A stretch of DNA of 37,668 nt from Streptomyces populi (GCF_002911015.1 NZ_KZ626922.1:1-37668), one strand, 5' to 3'; positions 7,954-15,776 are shown, numbered from the stretch's first letter. The notes: generated from the sequence alone by a model not told the origin. Program-made: numbers and translations.

Positions 7954-9165
7954 GTGGCCCCGACAGACGAGAACACGCAGGTCGATCAGCAGTCATCACC
8001 GCTCGGCACGACGCCGCCCGGTCCGCCCGGCGCCGACGCCGCCGGGCCCGGCGCGCGCATGCCGCGCTGGCTGCCGCGCGCCATGGTGCTCGCGCTCACG
8101 CTCGTCGCCGTGTTCCAGCTGGGCAGCTGGGCCTTCCACCAGCTCACCGGCCTGCTGATCAACATCCTGATCTCGTTCTTCCTCGCGCTCGCGATAGAAC
8201 CCGCGGTCAGCTGGATGGCCTCCCGGGGCATGCGCAGGGGGCTGGCCACCTTCCTCGTCTTCCTGGGCTCGCTGATCATGATCGCCGGGTTCTTCACCCT
8301 GCTCGGCTCGATGCTCGCGGGCCAGATCATCAAGATGATCGAGGGCTTCCCCGACTACCTCGACTCGGTCATCAACTGGATCAACACGCACTTCCACACC
8401 GACCTCAGGCGGGTCGACATCCAGGAGGGCCTGCTCCACTCCGACTGGCTGCGGAAGTACGTGCAGAACAGCGCCACCGGCGTCCTGGACGTGTCCGGGC
8501 AGGTGCTCGGCGGCCTCTTCCAGCTGCTGACGGTCGCGCTGTTCTCGTTCTACTTCGCCGCCGACGGACCCCGGCTGCGGCGCGCGCTGTGCTCGGTGCT
8601 GCCGCCGGCCCGGCAGGCCGAGGTGCTGCGCGCCTGGGAGATCGCCGTCGACAAGACCGGCGGCTACCTGTACTCGCGCGGCCTGATGGCACTGATCTCG
8701 GGCGTCGCCCACTACATCCTGCTGGAGGCGCTGGGCGTGCCCTACGCGCCCGTGCTCGGTGTGTGGGTCGGTCTGGTCTCGCAGTTCATCCCGACCATCG
8801 GCACCTACCTCGCGGGCGCCCTGCCGATGCTGATCGCGTTCACGATCGACCCCTGGTACGCGCTGTGGGTCCTGGTCTTCGTCGTGGTCTACCAGCAGTT
8901 CGAGAACTACGTCCTCCAGCCCAAGCTGACCTCCAGGACGGTGGACATCCACCCCGCGGTCGCCTTCGGGTCCGTGATCGCGGGCACCGCGCTCCTCGGG
9001 GCCGTCGGCGCGCTGATCGCCATTCCCGCCGTCGCCACCCTGCAGGCGTTCCTCGGGGCGTACGTGAAGCGCTACGACGTCACGGACGACCCGCGGGTGC
9101 ACGGGCACCGCACGCGCAGTTCGGCGGGCCTCCTCGCACGCGTGCGGCGGCAGCTCGGCAGGTGA
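7954..9165 (+). CDS. AI-2E family transporter (PerM-like membrane protein)
   Basis: Membrane protein of about 403 residues in the AI-2E/PerM family. After a hydrophilic Pro/Gly-rich N-terminus of about 40 residues come paired membrane segments (MVLALTLVAVFQLGSWAF; LLINILISFFLALAIEPAVS), an extended extracytoplasmic region (about 130-190), and C-terminal membrane segments containing the family-typical SQFIPTIGTYLAGALP and VYQQFENYVLQPKL. Members have been implicated in autoinducer-2 or ion export, so the substrate here is open. GTG 7954 is preferred to GTG 7936 because of the CAGACT at 7942-7947. It ends convergently with the next gene, only 27 nt away. Confidence 0.88.
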   Translation: MAPTDENTQVDQQSSPLGTTPPGPPGADAAGPGARMPRWLPRAMVLALTLVAVFQLGSWAFHQLTGLLINILISFFLALAIEPAVSWMASRGMRRGLATFLVFLGSLIMIAGFFTLLGSMLAGQIIKMIEGFPDYLDSVINWINTHFHTDLRRVDIQEGLLHSDWLRKYVQNSATGVLDVSGQVLGGLFQLLTVALFSFYFAADGPRLRRALCSVLPPARQAEVLRAWEIAVDKTGGYLYSRGLMALISGVAHYILLEALGVPYAPVLGVWVGLVSQFIPTIGTYLAGALPMLIAFTIDPWYALWVLVFVVVYQQFENYVLQPKLTSRTVDIHPAVAFGSVIAGTALLGAVGALIAIPAVATLQAFLGAYVKRYDVTDDPRVHGHRTRSSAGLLARVRRQLGR

Positions 9166-9192
9166 CGTGACCGGGTGCCGGAGGGGCGGCGT

Positions 9193-9972
9193 TCACCAGG
9201 CGAGGGCGGCCTGGACACCGGTCGCGACGACGGCCGCCGCGTAACAGCCGACCGCCCACAGCACGATCCGCTCCCTGGCCGCCTCGCTCCGGTCGGTGCG
9301 CGACAGCAGCCAGGCCAGCGCGGGCAGCACCAGCACGGCGTGCAGGCTCACGCCGTGCAGCGGCTTGAGCGGAGCCGTCGAGTGGTACGCGGCCTCCTGG
9401 TGGCCGGTCCTGGTGAGGATCACCCCGCGCGCGATCATCACGGCGCCCGACGCCAGCGCCACGAGCAGGATCGCGAACCCCGAGCGCACGGCGAGCGGCA
9501 TGCCGGCGGGCCCCGCGGGCCGGCTCCGGAAGGAGGCGACCGCGAACGCGGTCAGCACCACGACCAGGACCCCGCCGCCCACCGCGAGCGTCATGGACAC
9601 CGCCGTGTCGAAGCCGGTCTCCATGTCGAGGTGCGAGGGCACCCCGCGCCACGCCTGAAGGGTGATCCCGCCGACCTCCACCACGCAGTCGGCGGCGAAC
9701 ACGAGGAGCAGCGCGGCACGCGGCCCCGCTGCCATCCGCACGTACGAGGTGACCCAGGTGACCGCGACCAGGGTCAGCCCGAAGGAGAGTCCGAAGGTGA
9801 CGGGCTTGCGCCAGGAGACGGGGCCGTCCCACGGGCCGCCGTCGACGGCGAGGACCAGCAGGTGCAGGAGGCCCGAGAGGACGAGCAGGGCGCCCGTCGC
9901 GCGGCAGAGCCGCTCGGCCGGCCGGAGCGGGAGCTCCGGCGGTGTGGGGGGTCGGGTTCTCGTCGTCGGCAT
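9193..9972 (-). CDS. Integral membrane protein of unknown function
   Basis: Protein of 259 residues from ATG 9972, with about six to seven membrane segments (for example LLVLSGLLHLLVLAV, GLSFGLTLVAVTWVTSYV, LVVVLTAFAVASF and IVLWAVGCYAAAVVATGV). Histidines occur in loops (HGVSLHAVLVLPAL; PSHLDMETG), but I recognise no family. The frame could be extended upstream to 10170, but that stretch is low-complexity and overlaps the recA regulatory region, so it is rejected. A -10-like CAGGCT (minus strand; plus 9980-9985) sits 7 nt before ATG 9972. It is convergent with the AI-2E permease and divergent from recA. Confidence 0.78.
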   Translation of the reverse strand: MPTTRTRPPTPPELPLRPAERLCRATGALLVLSGLLHLLVLAVDGGPWDGPVSWRKPVTFGLSFGLTLVAVTWVTSYVRMAAGPRAALLLVFAADCVVEVGGITLQAWRGVPSHLDMETGFDTAVSMTLAVGGGVLVVVLTAFAVASFRSRPAGPAGMPLAVRSGFAILLVALASGAVMIARGVILTRTGHQEAAYHSTAPLKPLHGVSLHAVLVLPALAWLLSRTDRSEAARERIVLWAVGCYAAAVVATGVQAALAW

Positions 9973-10140
9973 GGCCCACAGCCTGCCGGGAGGGCCCGCC
10001 GGCGTCGTCGTACGGCCGAAGGCACCGGCCCTACGCCGTGGAGAGTAGTCCCGGCCCGGGGCGGACGCCGGGCCGGGACCAGTGGATCTTCGGGCGGCGT
10101 CGGGGCGCGGACACGGTCTCGGAAGTGCCGTGTGGCGCGC

Positions 10141-10170
10141 TTGACACAAAAATCGAACATCCATTCTCAT
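10141..10170 (+). promoter_or_regulatory. Distal recA promoter region with -35 TTGACA
   Basis: A consensus TTGACA (10141-10146) is followed at 18 nt by TCTCAT (10165-10170), which matches TATAAT at four positions. The LexA-type box lies between and over these elements, so bound LexA would block the promoter. The start point would be near 10177, giving a leader of about 150 nt before recA. Confidence 0.6.
10155..10166 (+). promoter_or_regulatory. SOS box (LexA operator) of recA
   Basis: GAACATCCATTC, preceded by TC, fits the Gram-positive/actinobacterial Cheo-type consensus GAAC-N4-GTTC with one mismatch (ATTC for GTTC). It sits between the -35 and -10 of the distal recA promoter, the expected place for LexA repression. 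Confidence 0.8.
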
Positions 10171-10264
10171 GGGGGTTCCGGCGAGGCTTTCGACGGGTGA
10201 TTCGGCATGGTTTCGACAGGAATATGCCCGAGTTGTCCACAGGCCGGACGGCCGTCGGGGCGCA

Positions 10265-10287
10265 TTGTCAGTGGCAGGCGTTAGCGT
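10265..10287 (+). promoter_or_regulatory. RecA_NDp/PafBC-type proximal recA promoter
   Basis: TTGTCAGTGG (10265-10274), a 7-nt spacer and TAGCGT (10282-10287) match the LexA-independent DNA-damage promoter described for mycobacterial recA (tTGTCRgtgg, about 8 nt, TAnnnT), which depends on PafBC. A transcript from here would start near 10294 and have a leader of about 37 nt. Confidence 0.78.
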
Positions 10288-10330
10288 CTTTGACGTGAAG
10301 CGATCGACTCAAGCAAACCGGGTGGAACCC

Positions 10331-11455
10331 ATGGCAGGAACCGACCGCGAGAAGGCGCTCGACGCCGCGCTCGCGCAGATTGAACGACAGTTCGGCAAGG
10401 GCGCCGTGATGCGCCTGGGCGAGCGGCCGAACGAGCCCGTCGAGGTCATCCCCACCGGGTCGACCGCGCTCGACGTCGCCCTCGGTGTCGGCGGCCTGCC
10501 GCGCGGCCGAGTGGTGGAGGTGTACGGCCCGGAGTCCTCCGGCAAGACGACCCTCACCCTGCACGCGGTGGCGAACGCGCAGAAGGCCGGCGGCCAGGTG
10601 GCGTTCATCGACGCCGAGCACGCCCTCGACCCCGAGTACGCGAAGAAGCTCGGCGTCGACATCGACAACCTGATCCTGTCGCAGCCGGACAACGGCGAGC
10701 AGGCGCTGGAGATCGTGGACATGCTGGTCCGCTCCGGTGCGCTCGACCTCATCGTCATCGACTCCGTCGCCGCCCTGGTGCCGCGGGCGGAGATCGAGGG
10801 CGAGATGGGCGACTCGCACGTGGGTCTGCAGGCCCGTCTGATGAGCCAGGCCCTGCGGAAGATCACCAGCGCGCTCAACCAGTCGAAGACCACGGCGATC
10901 TTCATCAACCAGCTCCGCGAGAAGATCGGCGTGATGTTCGGCTCCCCGGAGACCACGACCGGTGGCCGGGCGCTGAAGTTCTACGCCTCGGTGCGACTCG
11001 ACATCCGCCGCATCGAGACGCTGAAGGACGGCACGGAGGCGGTCGGCAACCGCACGCGCGTCAAGGTCGTCAAGAACAAGGTCTCGCCGCCCTTCAAGCA
11101 GGCCGAGTTCGACATCCTCTACGGGCAGGGCATCAGCCGCGAGGGCGGCCTGATCGACATGGGCGTGGAGCACGGCTTCGTGCGCAAGGCCGGCGCCTGG
11201 TACACGTACGAGGGCGACCAGCTCGGCCAGGGCAAGGAGAACGCCCGCAACTTCCTGAAGGACAACCCCGACCTCGCCAACGAGATCGAGAAGAAGATCA
11301 AGGAGAAGCTGGGCGTCGGTGTGAGGCCCGAGCAGCCCGCCGGCGAGCCGGGCGCGGACGCCGCGGTCTCGGCCACCCCGGACGACGCCGCGAAGACGGT
11401 GCCCGCTCCGGCCGCCAAGACCACCAAGTCCAAGGCCGCCGCGGCCAAGAGCTAG
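10331..11455 (+). CDS. recA: Recombinase RecA
   Basis: RecA of 374 residues. It forms filaments on single-stranded DNA, catalyses strand exchange and stimulates LexA self-cleavage. Walker A GPESSGKT (66-73), catalytic Glu96 in the AEHALDP stretch, Walker B LIVID (140-144) and the L2 DNA-binding loop region (about 195-211) are all present, and no intein interrupts them. The C-terminus is an Ala/Lys/Pro-rich tail of about 45 residues (ending AKTTKSKAAAAKS), a streptomycete feature. ATG 10331 is chosen because the conserved start MAGTDREKALDAALAQIE follows it and GGTGGA lies 5 nt upstream. The open frame extends upstream through the promoters and is not coding there. recX follows after 3 nt. Two damage promoters precede it. 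Confidence 0.99.
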   Translation: MAGTDREKALDAALAQIERQFGKGAVMRLGERPNEPVEVIPTGSTALDVALGVGGLPRGRVVEVYGPESSGKTTLTLHAVANAQKAGGQVAFIDAEHALDPEYAKKLGVDIDNLILSQPDNGEQALEIVDMLVRSGALDLIVIDSVAALVPRAEIEGEMGDSHVGLQARLMSQALRKITSALNQSKTTAIFINQLREKIGVMFGSPETTTGGRALKFYASVRLDIRRIETLKDGTEAVGNRTRVKVVKNKVSPPFKQAEFDILYGQGISREGGLIDMGVEHGFVRKAGAWYTYEGDQLGQGKENARNFLKDNPDLANEIEKKIKEKLGVGVRPEQPAGEPGADAAVSATPDDAAKTVPAPAAKTTKSKAAAAKS

Positions 11456-11458
11456 TCC

Positions 11459-12385
11459 ATGACACGACGAACCGACTGGGCCGAGTACACCTATCCCCTC
11501 CCCGAGGGGTCGGGGCAGGGGTACGGCGGGGGCGACGGCGGCCCGGCCGGAGAGGGCGATCGGCCCTACGACGGTGCCGGGGGGTACGGCGGGCGGCCGT
11601 ACGGCACCGACGGCGGGCTCTATGGAACCGATGGTTTCCACGGCGTCGGTCCGGACGACGGTGATCCGGACGACGGTGATCCGACGGGCGGTGACGCGCG
11701 GCACGGTGACGGTCTGCCGCGCGGGCACGGTTCGCCGGACACGGCCTCCCGGCGCGGTGGCCGCGCCGAGGGCGGACCGCACGGTGGACGGGGTCGAAGG
11801 CGCGGCGGTTTCGGTGAGCCGTCCGGCGACCCGCGAGACGGAGGCTCCTCCTCCTCGTCGAGGGCCGAGAAGGGGGAGTCCCCGGCGGACCCGGCTGAGC
11901 GGGCGCGAGCGATCTGTCTGCGCCTGCTCACCGGGACCCCGCGCACGCGCAAGCAACTGGCGGACGCGTTGCGCAAGCGCGAGATCCCGGACGAGGTGGC
12001 GGACGAAGTGCTGTCACGGTTCGAGGAGGTCGGGCTGATCAACGACGGCGCCTTCGCGGACGCCTGGGTCGAGTCCCGGCACCATGGCCGGGGGCTGGCC
12101 CGGCGGGCGCTCGTCCAGGAACTGCGGACCAAGGGCGTGGAATCGACGCTGATCGACGAGGCCGTCGGGCAGCTCGACTCCGAGCGGGAGGAGACGACCG
12201 CGCGTGAGCTGGTCGAGCGCAAGCTGCGCTCCACCCGCGGACTCGACCGCGACAAGCGGCTGAGACGCCTCGCCGGCATGCTCGCCCGCAAGGGCTACTC
12301 CCAGGGCATGGCCCTGCGCGTGGTCCGCCGGGCGCTGGAGGAAGAGGGCGAGGACACGGAAGGGCTCGAGGACGAGGGGTTCTGA
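11459..12385 (+). CDS. recX: RecA regulator RecX with long N-terminal extension
   Basis: RecX limits RecA filament growth and is usually co-transcribed with recA; here the ATG is 3 nt after the recA stop. The RecX domain occupies about residues 145-300 of 308, from ERARAICLRLLTGTPRTRKQ through VLSRFEEVGLINDGAFADAW to RLAGMLARKGYSQGMALRVV. The first 140 residues or so are a Gly/Asp/Arg-rich, probably disordered extension, partly built from a 15-bp tandem repeat (11651-11680). Typical RecX proteins are about 150-200 residues, so the extension nearly doubles the length. No good ribosome binding site precedes it, so coupling to recA translation is likely. Confidence 0.95.
   Translation: MTRRTDWAEYTYPLPEGSGQGYGGGDGGPAGEGDRPYDGAGGYGGRPYGTDGGLYGTDGFHGVGPDDGDPDDGDPTGGDARHGDGLPRGHGSPDTASRRGGRAEGGPHGGRGRRRGGFGEPSGDPRDGGSSSSSRAEKGESPADPAERARAICLRLLTGTPRTRKQLADALRKREIPDEVADEVLSRFEEVGLINDGAFADAWVESRHHGRGLARRALVQELRTKGVESTLIDEAVGQLDSEREETTARELVERKLRSTRGLDRDKRLRRLAGMLARKGYSQGMALRVVRRALEEEGEDTEGLEDEGF
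11651..11695 (+). repeat. 15-bp tandem repeat inside recX
   Basis: CCGGACGACGGTGAT occurs twice without a gap (11651-11665, 11666-11680), and a third degenerate unit follows (11681-11695). The period keeps frame and encodes DDGDP-like units in the disordered N-terminal extension. Confidence 0.85.
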
Positions 12386-12412
12386 TCCCACGGGTCCCAC
12401 GGGTCCCACGGA
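12386..12412. repeat. 9-bp tandem repeat after recX
   Basis: TCCCACGGG begins right after the recX stop and is repeated nearly three times (12386-12394, 12395-12403, then a partial unit from 12404). The rest of the convergent gap to 12651 is GC-rich, and I see no clear hairpin or gene in it. Confidence 0.8.
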
Positions 12413-12651
12413 CACCCGTACGCGCACCCTCGCGGACTTCCGTACGAGGGCGACCCGTACGAGGCGGCTCGTCCGGGTCGCGGTCGGGGCGCCTCGACCG
12501 GTCCGGCCTGGTACCGGCTTGACCGGACATTTCGGTGCGCGCCCCTCGGCCGGCTGCCCGTGCGTGCGCAGAACCGACCAGGCCGTGCGCACGTCGGCCT
12601 GACCGGTCTGCCATGGGCGTATCGGTGACCGTCCTTCGGGGGGGAGCGGGG

Positions 12652-13065
12652 TCAGCCCTCCGTGCCGGCGGCCGTCACCGGAAGGCCGGCGCTCTTCCAC
12701 GCCTGGAAACCGCCGACGAGATCGGTGGCCCTGTGCAGTCCCAGTCGTCGCAGGGACTCGGCGGCGAGGCTGGAGGCGTAACCCTCGTCGCAGAACAGCA
12801 CGATCCTCAGGTCATGACCGGTGGCCTCCGGGACGCGGTGGCTGCCCGTGGGGTCGAGCCGCCACTCCAGTTCGTTGCGCTCGATGACGAGGGCGCCGGG
12901 GACCAGACCGTCGCGTTCGCGCAGGGCGGCGTACCGGGTGTCGACCAGAAGCGCTTCGCCACGTCGTACGGCTTCGAAGGCGTCCCCGGCCTCCACACGG
13001 TCCAGGCCCGCGCGGACCTGCTCCAGCAACGCGTCGATGCCCAGGGGCTGTCGGGAGCCGCTCAC
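12652..13065 (-). CDS. Rhodanese-like domain protein
   Basis: Single-domain sulfurtransferase of 137 residues. The rhodanese fold is seen from LLVDTRYAALRERDGLVPGA to DLVGGFQAWKSAGLPV. The active-site loop has the persulfide-forming cysteine Cys92 in FCDEGYASSLAA. Its start (GTG 13065) overlaps the stop of the upstream cysteine dioxygenase gene as GTGA, so the two are translationally coupled. The pairing suggests handling of sulfur released during cysteine catabolism. The protein is cytoplasmic, with no signal peptide. The physiological donor and acceptor are unknown. Confidence 0.92.
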   Translation of the reverse strand: MSGSRQPLGIDALLEQVRAGLDRVEAGDAFEAVRRGEALLVDTRYAALRERDGLVPGALVIERNELEWRLDPTGSHRVPEATGHDLRIVLFCDEGYASSLAAESLRRLGLHRATDLVGGFQAWKSAGLPVTAAGTEG

Positions 13066-13643
13066 TGCCAGTCCTCCGGACGCTCGACGTGCTCCAGGCG
13101 CAGGATCTGGCCGGTACGGCTGTAACGGCGGATCTGCGGGAGCGGCGGGTAGTAGGCGTGGACCGAGACCGCGTGCTCCTCGGCGGACTCGTTGAGCACC
13201 TCGTGCACGTGATGGCGGCCGAAGCCGCGGCCGGTACCTGCGGGCAGTTTCCGCTCCCGGTCGATCTCCTCGGTGAGTTCCAGGGTCTTCCAGCCGTCGG
13301 CGGGCAGCCGGACGGCGAGCGAGTTCTCCTTGAGTTCGCCCGACGCGGTGAGGAAGGCGCCCACCGATTCGGCGTGGTCGTGCCAGCCGGTTCCGGTGCC
13401 GGGCGGCCAGCCGATGAGCCAGGCCTCGCTGCCGCCGGGGCCCTCGAGCCGCACCCAGGTACGGCCCTCGGGGTCGAGGGGAAGCGAGGCGATCAGCTCG
13501 GCGTCGGCCGCCGTGCGGCGTACGAAGGCCAGCAGGTCGGCCTGGGTGGGGGGACGGGGCGCGTCGGAGACGGCGGAGGGCAGGGAGGCGGCGACGGGGG
13601 CAGGCGTGGAGACAGGCGTGGAGACAGGGGGTGGCACAGACAC
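13062..13643 (-). CDS. Cysteine dioxygenase family protein
   Basis: Cupin-type non-heme iron thiol dioxygenase of 193 residues, expected to oxidise cysteine to cysteine sulfinate. The iron-ligand pattern is visible: HxH at His88/His90 (TGWHDHAESVGAFLT) and the third histidine in GRHHVHEV (about 147), with the conserved C-terminal HAYYPPLPQIRRY region. The start is GTG 13643, preceded by AGGAC. The frame can be read further upstream, but that stretch overlaps a better candidate, a leader peptide in another frame with its own ribosome binding site. The first 30 residues are Pro/Ser/Val-rich and include a duplicated VSTP. First gene of a two-gene operon with the rhodanese. Confidence 0.9.
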   Translation of the reverse strand: MSVPPPVSTPVSTPAPVAASLPSAVSDAPRPPTQADLLAFVRRTAADAELIASLPLDPEGRTWVRLEGPGGSEAWLIGWPPGTGTGWHDHAESVGAFLTASGELKENSLAVRLPADGWKTLELTEEIDRERKLPAGTGRGFGRHHVHEVLNESAEEHAVSVHAYYPPLPQIRRYSRTGQILRLEHVERPEDWQ

Positions 13644-13719
13644 TCGGGACCGTCCTGAGAGTTCGCGAGAGGAGCGCGCGGCGGCACGGGGCGGCGCGCG
13701 GAGAATTGAGGATGCGAAG

Positions 13720-13767
13720 TCAGAAGGACGGACGACACACGCAGCCCGCATAGCGGACGAGGTCCAT
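13720..13767 (-). CDS. Putative cysteine-responsive leader peptide
   Basis: A 15-residue open frame, MDLVRYAGCVCRPSF, starts at ATG 13767 and ends with TGA 13720. GGAGGG (plus-strand 13773-13778) is placed 5 nt before the ATG, a better ribosome binding site than that of the next gene. The DLxR...C..R pattern resembles the short peptides often annotated in Streptomyces upstream of sulfur-metabolism genes (consensus roughly HVDLxRVxSxLC). A promoter lies about 40 nt upstream and the cysteine dioxygenase GTG 76 nt downstream. The two Cys codons near the end could sense charged tRNA-Cys and control the operon by translation-coupled attenuation. The peptide and its signals are read directly; the mechanism is inferred. 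Confidence 0.68.
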   Translation of the reverse strand: MDLVRYAGCVCRPSF

Positions 13768-13813
13768 ATGGACCCTCCGCCACAGGCGCACACAGGTGTC
13801 GGTCACGATCCGG

Positions 13814-13842
13814 AGTAGACCATGGAGGCGGAGACCGGTCAA
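13814..13842 (-). promoter_or_regulatory. Promoter of the leader peptide-cysteine dioxygenase operon
   Basis: On the minus strand TTGACC (13842-13837), a 17-nt spacer and TCTACT (13819-13814) resemble a housekeeping sigma (HrdB) promoter. The predicted start, near 13807, leaves a leader of about 40 nt before the peptide ATG. Confidence 0.6.
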
Positions 13843-13867
13843 CTCACCGTCACCATGTGGACCATGA

Positions 13868-13898
13868 CGGCCCGGGGGTGGTCAGGCTCCCCGGGCCG
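13868..13898. terminator. Strong hairpin after the FAD monooxygenase gene
   Basis: CGGCCCGGGG (13868-13877) is the exact reverse complement of CCCCGGGCCG (13889-13898), enclosing an 11-nt loop. It lies 17 nt beyond the monooxygenase stop in the direction of transcription and just before the operon promoter, so it should separate the two minus-strand units. Confidence 0.65.
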
Positions 13899-13914
13899 GA
13901 CGGTCACAAGGCGT

Positions 13915-15567
13915 TCACCTTCTGCCCGCGGTCGCCTCCGCGGCGTTCTCGGAGTCGGCGTTCGCGGGTCCGCCGAGCGCGGCCTCGGCCGCCTCGTACA
14001 GATCGGCCGGCCGGACCCCGCCGAGCGCGGTGACCAGGTGCCCGTCGGGGCGGACCAGCAGCACGGTGTGTGCCGCCGCGCCCGGATAGCTCTCCGCGAC
14101 GAGCAGTTCCGCGGGGTGCGGCAGGGCGGTCACGGCGGCGGCGAGCCGCGGCATGATCCCGGCCGTCACCCAGTGCTTGCGCGCCCACACCCCCGTACCC
14201 GGAGCGATCAGCACGACGAGCAGGACCCCGCGCCCGAGCCGCTCCCGCAGCGGTACGAACGAGCCGTCCTCCGCGGTCACCCGTACGTCGGCGACCGGTG
14301 CCCCGGGCTCGGTGTCGACGAGGGCGCGTGACTCGGCGGGCGGGGGCATGAGCGGGGAGCCGGTGTACGCCCCCGGCGCGCCCAGCGGGCCGCGCCCGAG
14401 GTGGCCGTCCGTGAGCAACGCGTCGTGGCCGCGGGCGGACCCGGGGACGTAGGAGCGCAGGCCGCCGCCGTTCCGCAGCAGGGGCAGCGCCTGGTCGGCG
14501 GCGCGCAGCCGGGCGGCGACCACCGCGCGCCGTTCCGCCTGGTAGCTGTCGAGGAGGGCGGTGTGCGGGCCGTGGTGCCAGCCGAGGGCCAGCTTCCAGG
14601 CGAGGTTGTCGGCGTCCCGCAGTCCCTCGTCCAGGCCCTGGGTGCCGAGGGCGCCCAGCAGGTGGGCCGCGTCCCCGGCGAGGAAGATCCGGCCCGCGCG
14701 CCAGCGCCGGGCCAGCCGGTGGTGGACCGTGTGGACCCCGGTGTCGAGCAGCTCGTACGCGGGTGTGGCTCCGCCGCTCCAGCCCCCGAGGGTCTCCCGG
14801 ATGCGCGCCACCAGCAGATCGGGCGTGACGAGGTCCTTGCCCGGGGGCAGCAGCCAGTCCAGCCGCCAGACGTCCTCGGCGAGTGGACGGGCGCTCACCT
14901 CACCGGTGGAGGGGCCGGAGGTGCGCCAGGGCGTCATCCGGTGCAGCAACGCTTCTCCGGGCCAGGGCAGTTCCGTGCGCAGGGCCGCCACGGCGTGCCG
15001 TTCGACGGCGGTGCGTCCGGGGAAGCGGATGTCCTGGAGCTTGCGCACCGTCGAGCGCGGCCCGTCGCAGCCGACCAGGTAACTGCCGCGCCACCAGGTG
15101 CCGTCGGGGCCCCGGGTGTGCGCGGTGACGCCGGAGGCGTCCTGCTCGACGGAGTCGAGGCGGCTGTGCACGGCGACCTTGACGAGCCGCTCGTGGATGA
15201 CGGCCTCGCGCAGGGCGCCGGTCAGCGCGTGCTGGGCGATGTGCAGCGGGGCGCTGAACTCCTCCCCGTCGCCGGGGCCTTCCGCGTTCCGGGACGTCTC
15301 CCCGCCGAACGTGATCTCGCGCATCACCTGTCTGCGCCGCATCGACCGCCATCCGGCCCAACGGAAGCCGGCGTCGTCCAGGGGCAGACCCGTCAGCCGC
15401 TCGACGAGGGCGACCGTGTCCTCGCGCAGCACCACGGTCCGCGCGAGCCGCAGTTCGTCCTTGCCCGGCCCCTCGTCGAGGACCACGGAGGGGACCTCCT
15501 GGCGGGCCAGCGCAAGGGCCAGAGCGAGTCCCACGGGCCCCGCTCCGGCAATGATCACCGGGTCCAC
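13915..15567 (-). CDS. FAD-dependent aromatic-ring-hydroxylase-type monooxygenase
   Basis: Class A flavin monooxygenase of 550 residues (p-hydroxybenzoate hydroxylase/MhpA/PheA type). The N-terminal Rossmann motif GAGPVG (8-13), the DG motif GCDGPRST (about 167-173) and the GD motif GRIFLAGDAAH (about 292-302) are in order, followed by GTQGLDEGLRDADNLAWKLA, a variant of the usual GGQGxNxGxxDAxNLxWKLA. The C-terminal 140 residues fit the thioredoxin-like domain of this group. The start is GTG 15567 just before VIIAGAGPVG, preceded by GCGGGGGG. A TTG at 15657 would add a Cys-rich stretch and is less likely. The substrate is unknown. It is a single-gene unit, separated from the next genes by a hairpin. 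Confidence 0.9.
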   Translation of the reverse strand: MDPVIIAGAGPVGLALALALARQEVPSVVLDEGPGKDELRLARTVVLREDTVALVERLTGLPLDDAGFRWAGWRSMRRRQVMREITFGGETSRNAEGPGDGEEFSAPLHIAQHALTGALREAVIHERLVKVAVHSRLDSVEQDASGVTAHTRGPDGTWWRGSYLVGCDGPRSTVRKLQDIRFPGRTAVERHAVAALRTELPWPGEALLHRMTPWRTSGPSTGEVSARPLAEDVWRLDWLLPPGKDLVTPDLLVARIRETLGGWSGGATPAYELLDTGVHTVHHRLARRWRAGRIFLAGDAAHLLGALGTQGLDEGLRDADNLAWKLALGWHHGPHTALLDSYQAERRAVVAARLRAADQALPLLRNGGGLRSYVPGSARGHDALLTDGHLGRGPLGAPGAYTGSPLMPPPAESRALVDTEPGAPVADVRVTAEDGSFVPLRERLGRGVLLVVLIAPGTGVWARKHWVTAGIMPRLAAAVTALPHPAELLVAESYPGAAAHTVLLVRPDGHLVTALGGVRPADLYEAAEAALGGPANADSENAAEATAGRR

Positions 15568-15651
15568 GGCGCGGTGCCCCCCGCACGGAGCTGTGTCCTG
15601 AGGGACGTACGGGAACAGGCAGGTGGAGCAGGGTGCACGATCACAGAACGT

Positions 15652-15680
15652 ATGCAACCCATTGCCGCTGCTTGCGTCAA
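15652..15680 (-). promoter_or_regulatory. Possible promoter of the FAD monooxygenase gene
   Basis: TTGACG (15680-15675) is followed after 17 nt by TTGCAT (15657-15652), a weak -10. The lower GC content of the stretch supports a regulatory role. Tentative. Confidence 0.3.
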
Positions 15681-15776
15681 GTGACGGGGTCAGCGCTGAT
15701 CATGTCACTGACCCCTTCGGTCGCACCGATCGACTGATGTTCGGACGATTCGTCAGAACCGCTCGGACACCGTGGA

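Noticed and set aside
9973..10170. N-terminal extension of the 9193-9972 membrane protein
   Set aside because: Low-complexity Arg/Pro-rich stretch without membrane character. It would run into the recA promoter region, and a -10 lies directly before ATG 9972.
13761..13774. Perfect palindrome GGTCCATATGGACC at the leader peptide start
   Set aside because: It overlaps the ribosome binding site end, ATG and second codon; self-complementarity around ATATG is easily fortuitous, so I do not call it an operator.
13644..13793. Upstream extension of the cysteine dioxygenase frame
   Set aside because: It has no good start or ribosome binding site and overlaps the leader peptide, which has both, plus its own promoter.
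15568..15657. Cys-rich N-terminal extension of the FAD monooxygenase from a TTG codon
   Set aside because: It would be read through in frame with no stop, so it is not a leader peptide. GTG 15567 has a ribosome binding site and sits right before the Rossmann motif.
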